Assembly: GCA_964604675.1 (NCBI GenBank)
Contig: CAZSAT010000176.1
Span: 1 to 11,927, forward strand
Reading direction: 5' to 3'
From: CAZSAT01 sp964604675
Lineage (GTDB): Bacteria; Myxococcota_A; UBA796; CAJQPC01
Length of the DNA: 11,927 bases
Part shown: piece by piece, positions 5,446 to 10,498 of the stretch
Layout: each line of letters opens with the position of its first letter
Numbering within the stretch: the first letter of the stretch is position 1
The notes under the pieces: generated by a model
Database searches by the model: none
What the model was told of the DNA's origin: nothing
Seen by the model: only the letters and a program-made list of their open reading frames with translations
Position numbers and translations under genes: made by a program

Positions 5446-5835
5446 ATGGGCAGAAAAAAGGGGAGTTCCCTTTTAAGCATCCAATCCACAAGAGCCATGA
5501 GCACAGTCACAAAAAATCCAACCGCACTACAAACCGCACTAGACAAGATTGCCGAACTCGAAGCAAAGCTTGAAGGCATAAACCAAGACTTTGCCGCATC
5601 AGCGTCTGGTCTCAGGATAGAAACCTATTCGACTTACCGACCCGATGAGCCTAAGTCATTTGCCGTCCGAGGTACTACACCAGATCACGCCGAAGACATG
5701 AAGTCATTCGGGGGAGGTTACAACCGTCACCTAAAAGGCGGGGCGGCATGGATCTTCCCTGAGTACGACAAGGAAGGCGTACCGATGCGAGACATTCTCC
5801 AGGACTGGATAGTGGAGCAAATGCTTGTGGCGTAA
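5446..5835 (+). CDS. 129-aa protein with coiled coil and FGGGYN..WIFP motif
   Basis: The start at ATG 5446 fits the -10 spacing; ATG 5497 (MSTVTKNPTALQ) is an alternative that removes a basic N-terminus (MGRKKGSS). Residues 24-48 form a likely coiled coil (TALQTALDKIAELEAKLEGI). Residues 88-105 read FGGGYNRHLKGGAAWIFP, which resembles a short motif (GG-x-[WY]-N, L-K, G-W-I-F) found in many phage and large-virus proteins of unknown role. The C-terminus is a helix (RDILQDWIVEQMLV). A single-gene block between R5 and R6. Confidence 0.82.
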   Translation: MGRKKGSSLLSIQSTRAMSTVTKNPTALQTALDKIAELEAKLEGINQDFAASASGLRIETYSTYRPDEPKSFAVRGTTPDHAEDMKSFGGGYNRHLKGGAAWIFPEYDKEGVPMRDILQDWIVEQMLVA

Positions 5836-5844
5836 GGATCGGCG

Positions 5845-5911
5845 CAAGTCCTTGACTATCAAGGGCTTGCGCAAGCCTGGCCCGCGTAAGTCGTTGGTAT
5901 TCAACAACTTA
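5845..5911 (+). repeat. Double-palindrome intergenic repeat R6 (arm types swapped)
   Basis: Palindromes start at 5845 and 5887 (42 nt apart). Left arm CCTTGA-CTA-TCAAGG with a G-T pair further out; right arm CGTTGG / TCAACAACTTA. Tail GACTATTTT. Confidence 0.95.
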
Positions 5912-5941
5912 CGACTATTTTAAAAAAAATGCTTTATTTTC

Positions 5942-5970
5942 TTGCAATTTTCCCGCCCATGCCTTAAATT
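5942..5970 (+). promoter_or_regulatory. Leaderless promoter
   Basis: TTGCAA (5942-5947), 17 nt, TAAATT (5965-5970), 6 nt, ATG 5977. An A-tract (5922-5929) and an AT-rich stretch lie upstream. Confidence 0.85.
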
Positions 5971-5976
5971 GTCTTC

Positions 5977-6174
5977 ATGATAACAGTTAGAAAAAATCCA
6001 AACTTCACTAAATGGTTTCAAGTTATTTCGCTCGGTAGGCTCGTCGATGAGGTTACAGGGCAGTCAAACGCTTTACGCATTGCGGCTAAACACGCCAAGC
6101 AACAGCAAACTAGCGTGGTAAATTTTCTTGGAAAAACCGTTGACATAAAAGAAAAAATCTGGGAGGATGTATAA
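5977..6174 (+). CDS. 65-aa hypothetical protein
   Basis: Leaderless start at ATG 5977. The product has a strand pair (MITVRKNPNFTKWFQVISLG) followed by a helix with AALRIAAKHAKQQQ-type character (residues 28-43) and a short strand. This strand-strand-helix order, with repeated 'A..A..A' in the helix, resembles small phage proteins with a DUF2188-like layout, but the match is loose. The next gene starts immediately after its TAA, with no gap. Confidence 0.75.
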   Translation: MITVRKNPNFTKWFQVISLGRLVDEVTGQSNALRIAAKHAKQQQTSVVNFLGKTVDIKEKIWEDV

Positions 6175-6408
6175 ATGACAGAATCAGAAAGACTAAACGC
6201 CATCAGAAAAGCCAACGACCAATGGAAAGCGGAACATGGAGTTTCGTTGTCTGCTGGTCTCATGGATTACACCAAGGAAGATGTTCAAGAGGAGGCTAAA
6301 AGCCTCGACGCTCTCGATCATGACGATTCCGTGGATTTCGATAACGACGAAAACGAGGTCAACATGACCACGCTTTCCCCCACCATGCGTGAGGTGTCCC
6401 GTGGATAG
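6175..6408 (+). CDS. 77-aa acidic hypothetical protein
   Basis: ATG 6175 directly follows the previous stop; GGGAGG inside the end of the upstream gene, 8 nt away, is the ribosome site. The product starts with an amphipathic helix (ERLNAIRKANDQWKAEHG) and has a strongly acidic middle (DALDHDDSVDFDNDENEV), suggesting a flexible or DNA-mimic segment. No family is recognised. The last eight bases overlap the start of the next gene. Confidence 0.72.
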   Translation: MTESERLNAIRKANDQWKAEHGVSLSAGLMDYTKEDVQEEAKSLDALDHDDSVDFDNDENEVNMTTLSPTMREVSRG

Positions 6409-6613
6409 TTCCAGGTTTGTCCTTACCACTATCGGCAAGGGCATCGTCGCCATGCTAGAAACACCTGCGTCTGAAAAAGAGAAAAAAGGCGAATATCTGC
6501 TTAGTGGCGCTTGTGTGCAGAAAAATCTAGATACTGGAACCTTTGTCGATGTTAGCGATAGGGTGAAAGGGGCAGGTGGCAAGGTCTATGTTTTAGCTAC
6601 TGACTTAAACTAA
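6401..6613 (+). CDS. 70-aa hypothetical protein, GTG start
   Basis: GTG at 6401 is the best start: GAGG (6391-6394) is 6 nt upstream, and the start sits in GTGGATAG, which overlaps the upstream stop. A GTG at 6389 is in frame but has no ribosome site. The product (MDSSRFVLTTIGKGIVAML..., DVSDRVKGAGGKVYVLATDL) is beta-rich and probably a small barrel or sandwich. No family is recognised. Ends 7 nt before repeat R7. Confidence 0.68.
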   Translation: MDSSRFVLTTIGKGIVAMLETPASEKEKKGEYLLSGACVQKNLDTGTFVDVSDRVKGAGGKVYVLATDLN

Positions 6614-6620
6614 AATCCCC

Positions 6621-6687
6621 TAAGTCCTTGACCATCAACGACTTGCGCGGGCCTGACCAGCGTAACTCCCTGGCTATCAAGTACTTG
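6621..6687 (+). repeat. Double-palindrome intergenic repeat R7 (degenerate)
   Basis: Palindromes start at 6621 and 6663 (42 nt apart). The left arm joins a CCTTGA half to a CAACGA half. The right arm (CTCCCTGG / CAAGTACTTG) and the spacer (GGCCTGACCAGCG) have drifted most of all copies, yet the 42-nt spacing is kept. Tail AACTATCTT. Confidence 0.9.
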
Positions 6688-6718
6688 CAACTATCTTTGT
6701 TTATTTACAAGAAAAAGT

Positions 6719-6747
6719 TTGCAATTTGCGTAAACCTCCCGTATATT
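6719..6747 (+). promoter_or_regulatory. Promoter of the tRNA-like RNA
   Basis: TTGCAA (6719-6724), 17 nt, TATATT (6742-6747). The expected start is about 6754, leaving a 22-nt leader before the acceptor stem at 6776. There is no ATG at the leaderless position, unlike the protein-gene promoters. Confidence 0.85.
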
Positions 6748-6775
6748 GTATTTAGTTCTTTTGATATTTCATTGT

Positions 6776-6925
6776 GGGGGTGCATAGCATAATGCGGTAA
6801 AATGCGCCGATTCGCACCAAGAGGGTTGATCTCCTCGAAACTCGTTGATCCAGGGTGCACGCTGGTGACATTGGGGGAGGTGCAGACGAATTGGAGACAT
6901 GGAGGTTCGATTCCTCCCACTCCCT
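6776..6925 (+). ncRNA. tRNA-like RNA with an enlarged, branched anticodon domain
   Basis: Acceptor: GGGGGTG (6776-6782) pairs over seven bases with CACTCCC (6918-6924), one G-T pair. D arm: GCAT/ATGC (6787-6790/6802-6805) with an 11-nt loop containing GG (6796-6797). T arm: GGAGG-TTCGATT-CCTCC (6901-6917). In place of a 7-nt anticodon loop, an 8-bp stem CCGATTCG/CGAATTGG (6807-6814/6887-6894) continues through CACC/GGTG into a 60-nt region with two small hairpins (GAGG/CCTC, CCAG/CTGG). No CCA is encoded. The length (149 nt) is too long for a tRNA and too short for normal tmRNA, and no tag ORF is visible. Candidates: interrupted pre-tRNA, reduced tmRNA-like RNA, or a tRNA mimic. The 130 nt to R8 hold only small hairpins. 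Confidence 0.75.
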
Positions 6926-7059
6926 ACTTTTTCTGTAGATGCGAGAGCATTGAACAACGAGGCGTTAGACGCACGCCTACAACCCGAAAGGGAGAGAGAA
7001 AAAGGCTCACAACAACAAATAACAAACCCGCAAATAACAAATATCAACTTTTAATTACC

Positions 7060-7126
7060 TAACCCGTTGATTATCAACGACTTACGCAAGCCCGGCCCGC
7101 GCAAGTCCTTGGCTGCCAACGACTTA
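7060..7126 (+). repeat. Double-palindrome intergenic repeat R8
   Basis: Palindromes start at 7060 and 7102 (42 nt apart). The left arm GTTGATTATCAACGACTTAC is shared exactly with R10, R13 and R14. The right arm mixes CCTTGG with CCAACGA. Tail GACTATTTC. Confidence 0.95.
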
Positions 7127-7146
7127 CGACTATTTCATAAAAAGAT

Positions 7147-7175
7147 TTGACTTTCGGCTCTAATGGTCGTACTGT
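7147..7175 (+). promoter_or_regulatory. Leaderless promoter
   Basis: TTGACT (7147-7152), 17 nt, TACTGT (7170-7175), 6 nt, ATG 7182. The upstream AAAAAGATTTGACTTTC is shared with the 10464 promoter. Confidence 0.88.
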
Positions 7176-7181
7176 ATTGGT

Positions 7182-7598
7182 ATGAATCATACAAAAGGAA
7201 CATTAGAGGATGCCAACGAGACTTGCGGCCAAGGGTCGATTTGCGCACATTATAACGAATTGGTTGCCGCCTTTGGCGAACCACTTGGGCCAAGTGGCGA
7301 TGGGAAAGTTCAGGCCGAATGGGTGGTCAAATTCGAGAACGGAATCATTGCCACGATATACGACTGGAAGCAGTATGGCGTTCCTCCTTGTGAAATTGTC
7401 AACTGGAACATTGGCGGGCGTTCATGGCTCGCAGAGCACAATGTCAATGAAGTTCTATTGGAGCTTAGGGCAGCCAATGTTGACCATATCGACGAAAGCA
7501 TGGACGGCGACTTTGACTCAGGTATGGCTTCGGCGGGCTTCGGCACCGACGAGGATTATGGCTGCTTCGGAGACGAAACCTACGGGGCCGACTTTTAG
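7182..7598 (+). CDS. 138-aa phage-type hypothetical protein
   Basis: Leaderless start at ATG 7182. The core resembles a common uncharacterised phage protein: GSICAHYNELVAAFGEPLGP, then KVQAEWVVKFENGIIATIYD (residues 43-62), WKQYG, and VNWNIGGRSW. I know the pattern (a strand with EW..F..G..ATIYDW followed by W-x-I-G-G) from phage genomes but no function. The C-terminal 35 residues are acidic, rich in Gly, Asp and Tyr, and probably disordered. Single-gene block; it ends 2 nt before R9 and faces a minus-strand gene. Confidence 0.85.
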   Translation: MNHTKGTLEDANETCGQGSICAHYNELVAAFGEPLGPSGDGKVQAEWVVKFENGIIATIYDWKQYGVPPCEIVNWNIGGRSWLAEHNVNEVLLELRAANVDHIDESMDGDFDSGMASAGFGTDEDYGCFGDETYGADF

Positions 7599-7600
7599 CC

Positions 7601-7667
7601 TAAGTTCTTGCCTATCAACCACTTGCGCGGGCCGGGGGCGCCTAAGCCCTTGAATATCAACGATTTA
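7601..7667 (+). repeat. Double-palindrome repeat R9 at a convergent junction
   Basis: Palindromes start at 7601 and 7643 (42 nt apart). Both arms have drifted (TTCTTGC / CAACCA; CCCTTGA / CAACGA), and the spacer is GGGCCGGGGGCGCC. It lies between two gene ends that face each other and has no ACTATTTT tail. The last TTA is the stop codon of the minus gene. Confidence 0.9.
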
Positions 7668-7781
7668 CAGAACTTCCACCCACCAGTAGCCTTCGGACTC
7701 CGTGACGATGGCGTCCCAGCCGCTTTGTCGTTGTTGATAGGCGAAGGTTCGTGCGGCGTGTTCGTAGATGAATTTATACAT
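7665..7781 (-). CDS. 38-aa hypothetical protein
   Basis: Minus-strand ATG at 7781-7779 with GGAGG about 10 nt upstream, inside the end of the preceding gene. The product reads MYKFIYEHAARTFAYQQ then RQSGWDAIVTESEGYWWVEV, an aromatic-rich helix-plus-strand unit that looks like a real small domain. The TAA stop is the reverse complement of the final TTA of repeat R9. No family is recognised. Confidence 0.6.
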   Translation of the reverse strand: MYKFIYEHAARTFAYQQRQSGWDAIVTESEGYWWVEVL

Positions 7782-7786
7782 TTTAT

Positions 7787-7972
7787 TTAGTCCTCCAGTA
7801 GGTCTTTGTTGTCTCTGATAACTATCCAGTCGGGAGCCATATCAGCTACAAAATCGTCTGCGTCCTCCTGGGACGGAGCGGCAATAGTAGCGAACTGCGG
7901 GCGTCCAGTCACGGAATGGACTGCAACGACTTGGAAGTTTAGAATTGGCGGAATGTCTAATATATTGTTCAT
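7787..7972 (-). CDS. 61-aa hypothetical protein
   Basis: The frame is open upstream to 8029, but a perfect leaderless promoter fixes the start at ATG 7972. The product has strands (ILNFQVVAVHSVTGRPQFAT), a helix (SQEDADDFVADMAP) and a last strand (DWIVIRDN). This strand-helix-strand layout with 'A..F' in the helix is typical of small phage proteins of the W-x-[VI] kind, but no named family is assigned. It leads a two-gene minus operon with the 38-aa gene 5 nt downstream. Confidence 0.8.
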   Translation of the reverse strand: MNNILDIPPILNFQVVAVHSVTGRPQFATIAAPSQEDADDFVADMAPDWIVIRDNKDLLED

Positions 7973-7978
7973 ACCTAC

Positions 7979-8007
7979 AAAGTACGCCATAAATGAATAT
8001 AAGTCAA
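7979..8007 (-). promoter_or_regulatory. Leaderless promoter (minus strand)
   Basis: On the minus strand: TTGACT (8007-8002), 17 nt, TACTTT (7984-7979), GTAGGT, ATG 7972. The -35 is embedded in a 16-nt sequence shared with the 10330 promoter. Confidence 0.88.
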
Positions 8008-8048
8008 ATAATAAATGCACAAATAACAAATAAGATTTTATAAAGTTA

Positions 8049-8115
8049 TAACTTGTTGATTATCAACGACTTACGCAAGCCCGGCTCGCGCAAGTCCTTG
8101 ACTACCAAGGACTTA
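8049..8115 (+). repeat. Double-palindrome intergenic repeat R10
   Basis: Palindromes start at 8049 and 8091 (42 nt apart). Left GTTGATTATCAAC; right AAGTCCTTG / CAAGGACTT, a 9-bp perfect stem. It separates two minus-strand operons while keeping the + orientation. No ACTATTTT tail. Confidence 0.95.
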
Positions 8116-8124
8116 CGCAAGTTT

Positions 8125-8292
8125 TTATGACTTTTGAACTGCGTCGAGGAATCTTTCTCGACAAAAGTTAGGATTGAATTTCTCGAAGTCGTCGGCAAAC
8201 ATTGCCGCCAAAGCGAGAACGGTGTTTTTATTGCTTTTGTGGAAAGCTTCGTTTAGGTTGCGGGCAATTGCCCTGAAGTGTTTTGCGGTCAT
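8125..8292 (-). CDS. 55-aa phage protein, NPxF family, copy 1
   Basis: Start ATG 8292 with GGGAG about 8 nt upstream. The product MTAKHFRAIARNLNEAF ... LALAAMFADDFEKFNPNF, then CRERFLDAV, belongs to a small family common in phages: an N-terminal 'KHF..IA' helix, a 'LA..FA' helix and a C-terminal NPxFxRxxFL. A second, diverged copy lies at 10934-11110. Function unknown. It is last in a three-gene operon and ends 10 nt from repeat R10. Confidence 0.8.
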   Translation of the reverse strand: MTAKHFRAIARNLNEAFHKSNKNTVLALAAMFADDFEKFNPNFCRERFLDAVQKS

Positions 8293-8306
8293 GATGTTCT
8301 CCCAAT

Positions 8307-8495
8307 CTATTTAGCATTTAAAGCCCAAAGAACTTTTTGCAATGAATTTGCTTCTGCCTCTGTTATAAAGCCATATATCTCTTGCTTGCCTGAGACGAGT
8401 TGGTTGTACTTGGTTCCGCGACATCTGCCGATGATCGCCTTATCTTCGTTTGACTTTATTTTCTTCACAATGCGATGGACTCGTTTAGTTCTCAT
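8307..8495 (-). CDS. 62-aa basic hypothetical protein
   Basis: Ribosome site GGAGG 9 nt before ATG 8495. The product is strongly basic (MRTKRVHRIVKKIKSNEDK, then GRCRGTKYNQLVSGKQ) with a C-terminal helix (EAEANSLQKVLWALN), which suits nucleic-acid binding. It is the middle gene of a three-gene minus operon, 34 nt after the 8530 gene and 14 nt before the NPxF gene. No family is recognised. Confidence 0.75.
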   Translation of the reverse strand: MRTKRVHRIVKKIKSNEDKAIIGRCRGTKYNQLVSGKQEIYGFITEAEANSLQKVLWALNAK

Positions 8496-8529
8496 TATTT
8501 AGTTCCTCCATTAGTTAGTGTATTTAGAT

Positions 8530-8709
8530 TTATCGAGAAAAACCGTAAAAGCTTTCTACTTTAACCGCAAGCGGTTTCATTTTGTTCGCCATCTCTTCTG
8601 CTCTTTCGAGACCGAAGAAAGTTCGGGCGTTGCTCCATGAGCTAAAATCCCCACCGTAAGTGAGAAAGCGTTTGTCTAGTTCGGCTCCAACTTTGATTAT
8701 GTAAAACAT
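8530..8709 (-). CDS. 59-aa hypothetical protein
   Basis: Leaderless start at ATG 8709. The product MFYIIKVGAELDKRFLTYGG, then SSWSNARTFFGLERAEEMANK and a final strand, matches the common phage layout of a strand, a 'W...A..F' turn and an EEA helix, as in small proteins describing 'displayed' parameters, but no function is known. It heads the operon that continues with the basic 62-aa and NPxF genes. Confidence 0.75.
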   Translation of the reverse strand: MFYIIKVGAELDKRFLTYGGDFSSWSNARTFFGLERAEEMANKMKPLAVKVESFYGFSR

Positions 8710-8715
8710 ACTCTT

Positions 8716-8744
8716 AACTTAGCTTAGTTTTTCGGAAAAGTCAA
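8716..8744 (-). promoter_or_regulatory. Leaderless promoter (minus strand)
   Basis: On the minus strand: TTGACT (8744-8739), 17 nt, TAAGTT (8721-8716), 6 nt, ATG 8709. A long A-tract upstream on this strand (from 8761) is a likely UP element. The same boxes occur at 11349-11377. Confidence 0.9.
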
Positions 8745-8761
8745 ATTTTTCTTTCTTTTTT

Positions 8762-9118
8762 TTAACGGTCGCAAAGAGCGGATTCATAACAACCGTCGCA
8801 CATTTCTTCACCCTCTAAGGTTGCGTGGCTTTCTTCTGCGAACATTGGACCGTCGCAGAAATCGCAACTGCCATGCCCCACTTCCTCAAAAGCCTCCCTG
8901 AATGACTCCGTGTCTTTTTTCGCAGTTTCCACTTCCGCCTTTAATCCTTTGATTAAGTATCGTGCATCCTGTGCCAGTTTTGCAATGAGCTTTGATTGCA
9001 ACTCAATTAGCGAAGTCTGAGCTACTTCAGCAAAGACCTTGTTATTCCCCATGCGGGCGTTTTCAGTAAGGGCGTCTTGAAACACCTTGATTTTCTCTTG
9101 CAGTTCCTTGATTGTCAT
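8762..9118 (-). CDS. 118-aa protein: coiled coil plus zinc-ribbon-like tail
   Basis: The leaderless promoter sets ATG 9118 as the start, although the frame is open to 9157. Residues 1-80 are helical (TIKELQEKIKVFQDALTEN; KAEVETAKKDTESFREAFEE), probably a coiled coil. The tail has C85-x2-C88 and C107-x2-C110 separated by 18 residues, a treble-clef or zinc-ribbon arrangement that probably binds Zn. Such proteins often bind DNA, RNA or RNA polymerase, but the target is unknown. The gene ends 18 nt before the next promoter's -35 box, with no repeat between. Confidence 0.8.
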   Translation of the reverse strand: MTIKELQEKIKVFQDALTENARMGNNKVFAEVAQTSLIELQSKLIAKLAQDARYLIKGLKAEVETAKKDTESFREAFEEVGHGSCDFCDGPMFAEESHATLEGEEMCDGCYESALCDR

Positions 9119-9124
9119 ACCTAC

Positions 9125-9153
9125 AATATGCACCCAAACGCACCCAAACGCAA
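9125..9153 (-). promoter_or_regulatory. Leaderless promoter (minus strand)
   Basis: On the minus strand: TTGCGT (9153-9148), 17 nt, CATATT (9130-9125), GTAGGT, ATG 9118. The spacer holds a 10-nt direct repeat (CACCCAAACG on the + strand, at 9131 and 9141). Confidence 0.83.
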
Positions 9154-9237
9154 GCATTTTGTTAAAGAATATTCTCTTATTTTACTGCACAATACGATTG
9201 CACCATACAGGGCGTCAAATATCGATCTCGACATACG

Positions 9238-9304
9238 TAAGTCGTTGACTATCAACGACTTACGCAAGCCCGGCCCGCGCAACCCCTTGATAGTCAACGA
9301 CTTA
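9238..9304 (+). repeat. Double-palindrome intergenic repeat R11
   Basis: Palindromes start at 9238 and 9280 (42 nt apart). The left arm is perfect (11-bp stem). The right arm has CCCTTGATAGTCAACGA. It lies between the end of the 9642 operon and the 9153 promoter. No ACTATTTT tail. Confidence 0.95.
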
Positions 9305-9316
9305 GGCCAATTTCCC

Positions 9317-9469
9317 TTATCTAGCCTTTACGAGTCGAAAGCGATGGCTACCTGAGGCATTGACCCTGCGTTGCTTTATTACCCTTTCGGCTTTTCTTAG
9401 TGGCAACGGGAGGGTTTCCGTAACCCATACGGCTCCCGCTTTATCCAGTATACTTTGCAATATCCACAT
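9317..9469 (-). CDS. 50-aa basic hypothetical protein
   Basis: The minus-strand ATG at 9469 overlaps the preceding TAA (TAATG), so translation is coupled. The product MWILQSILDKAGAVWVTETL, PLPLRKAERVIKQRR and a basic end (HRFRLVKAR) is small and very basic. No family is recognised. The stop is 13 nt from repeat R11. Support comes mainly from the coupling and the tidy fit between its neighbour and the repeat. Confidence 0.6.
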   Translation of the reverse strand: MWILQSILDKAGAVWVTETLPLPLRKAERVIKQRRVNASGSHRFRLVKAR

Positions 9470-9642
9470 TATGCTTGCTCCTCCTCACTTTGCTGGTTAC
9501 GGCGAACCATCAACTCGAACATATCCAAGTCGTCAAGGTCTGCCAGTGCGTTAATGACTAATGACTGAGCACGGGGGCAACCGTCTTTAGCGTCACCCTC
9601 TTCCCTGTCGATTATTTGCTCTAACTCGTTTCTTGATTTCAT
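9469..9642 (-). CDS. 57-aa acidic hypothetical protein
   Basis: Start ATG 9642, 5 nt after a TATAGT -10 box. The product MKSRNELEQIIDREEGDAKD, then AQSLVINALADLDDLDMFEL and an acidic end, is helical and acidic, opposite in charge to its 50-aa partner, which begins in its stop codon. The two could form a complex, which is only an inference from charge and coupling. No family is recognised. Confidence 0.72.
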   Translation of the reverse strand: MKSRNELEQIIDREEGDAKDGCPRAQSLVINALADLDDLDMFELMVRRNQQSEEEQA

Positions 9643-9647
9643 GCCTA

Positions 9648-9676
9648 ACTATACCACAGTAAGGAGCACAATGCAA
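9648..9676 (-). promoter_or_regulatory. Leaderless or nearly leaderless promoter (minus strand)
   Basis: On the minus strand: TTGCAT (9676-9671), 17 nt, TATAGT (9653-9648), 5 nt, ATG 9642. Confidence 0.82.
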
Positions 9677-9719
9677 TCCACAATTCTACTTTTGTTTCTG
9701 TACTATTCTACTATTTGCG

Positions 9720-9786
9720 TAAGTCCTTCTAGGCCAACGACTTACGCCGCCCCGGCCGGCGTAACCCCTTGATTACCAAGGACTTA
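9720..9786 (+). repeat. Double-palindrome intergenic repeat R12
   Basis: Palindromes start at 9720 and 9762 (42 nt apart). The left arm is damaged (CCTTCTAGGCCAACGA). The right arm has CCTTGATTACCAAGG. Spacer GCCCCGGCCGGCG has become a palindrome. The final bases run into the stop of the minus microprotein. Confidence 0.93.
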
Positions 9787-9789
9787 CGC

Positions 9790-9846
9790 TTATTTAAACG
9801 CTAGGTATAGTCCGATGATTATGGTTAGCAGTATCTCAGCGATCAT
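9790..9846 (-). CDS. 18-aa single-span membrane microprotein
   Basis: Minus-strand ATG at 9846, separated by one base from the stop of the upstream 148-aa gene (TAG-A-ATG), so translation is coupled. The whole product is MIAEILLTIIIGLYLAFK: one hydrophobic span with Glu at position 4 and a final Lys. Its first nine residues match the 10928 gene (MIAEIILSL) at seven positions. It is last in its block and ends 4 nt from repeat R12. Too short for composition tests; support is homology and position. Confidence 0.6.
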   Translation of the reverse strand: MIAEILLTIIIGLYLAFK

Positions 9847-9847
9847 T

Positions 9848-10294
9848 CTACCAAGGTGCGGAGCTTTGGGCTTGACCATGCAGTAAGTCGCCCGCTTCCG
9901 CAGTTTGTTGATTTGCGCAAGTGTATACGGCAACCACCTTGGTGCATTGCCATATGTGATTGCAAGAGTTGTCTAGCCCACGGTAGTAACGCCTAACAGC
10001 CTGATGGACATTCTTGCCATAGGCAACGACCCGCATGGGCTTTTGGTCATAGTATCGAGCTTGCACATATAGCACATAAGCGTTGCCAGTACAATGGGCG
10101 TCATACCTAGCCCGATCCCTGCGAGCCGCACCCGCTTGATCCTTAGTCAATGGGGTTGGCTTAAGTACTGCCTCGTAACGGTCAACCATTGCTTGCACCT
10201 CACGGCAATCATCATCGCTCCAATCGTCTATATAGGTAGACAACTGATTAGGATCATCTCTTAATTCTATTAGTGGGCAACTATCCTTTTTCAT
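9848..10294 (-). CDS. 148-aa hypothetical protein
   Basis: ATG 10294 is the start nearest to the promoter; no good ribosome site is seen. The protein has an acidic N-terminal region (DDWSDDDCREVQAMVDRYE), a basic stretch (AGAARRDRARYDAH), then strands and a helix (AYVLYVQARYYDQKPMRVVA; HQAVRRYYRGLD), and five Cys in all. The middle looks like a small alpha/beta domain of unknown type. Base composition is somewhat GC-richer than its neighbours, a hint of separate origin. It is followed at 1 nt by a membrane microprotein. Confidence 0.8.
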   Translation of the reverse strand: MKKDSCPLIELRDDPNQLSTYIDDWSDDDCREVQAMVDRYEAVLKPTPLTKDQAGAARRDRARYDAHCTGNAYVLYVQARYYDQKPMRVVAYGKNVHQAVRRYYRGLDNSCNHIWQCTKVVAVYTCANQQTAEAGDLLHGQAQSSAPW

Positions 10295-10306
10295 ATTACT
10301 AACTAA

Positions 10307-10335
10307 ACATTACGGCACATGTGGAGAAATAGCAA
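10307..10335 (-). promoter_or_regulatory. Promoter with very short leader (minus strand)
   Basis: On the minus strand: TTGCTA (10335-10330), 17 nt, TAATGT (10312-10307), 12 nt, ATG 10294. The predicted leader is about 5-6 nt. Confidence 0.7.
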
Positions 10336-10376
10336 ATAATAAATGCACCTTTCTCAAATATCTTTTTTGATTTACG

Positions 10377-10443
10377 CAAGCTGTTGATTATCAACGACTT
10401 ACGCAAGCCCGGCCCGCGTAAGTCCTTGACTACCAAGGACTTA
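10377..10443 (+). repeat. Double-palindrome repeat R13 at a divergent junction
   Basis: Palindromes start at 10377 and 10419 (42 nt apart). Left GTTGATTATCAAC; right AAGTCCTTG / CAAGGACTT perfect. It lies between two promoters that fire outward. Tail GACTATTTT on the side of the + gene. Confidence 0.95.
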
Positions 10444-10463
10444 CGACTATTTTACAAAAAGAT

Positions 10464-10492
10464 TTGACTTTCTGTGTGTACGGGGGTAGGTT
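10464..10492 (+). promoter_or_regulatory. Leaderless promoter
   Basis: TTGACT (10464-10469), 17 nt, TAGGTT (10487-10492), GTAGGC, ATG 10499. Confidence 0.85.
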
Positions 10493-10498
10493 GTAGGC

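Noticed and set aside
6776..6925. Standard tmRNA gene
   Set aside because: It has no recognisable tag reading frame or pseudoknots, an intact D arm, and is less than half the usual tmRNA length.
6802..7062. Protein-coding frames over 6769-7062 on both strands
   Set aside because: They cover the tRNA-like RNA, have no start signals, and their residues look like translated structured RNA; the promoter at 6719-6747 has no ATG at the leaderless distance.
8278..8502. 74-aa + strand frame
   Set aside because: It is antisense to the basic 62-aa gene and has no start signals.
9077..9355. Open frames running through repeats (e.g. 7608-7790, 9077-9355, 10686-10889) giving INDLRKPGPR peptides
   Set aside because: They consist mainly of repeat sequence, lack promoters or ribosome sites, and overlap better-supported genes or promoters.
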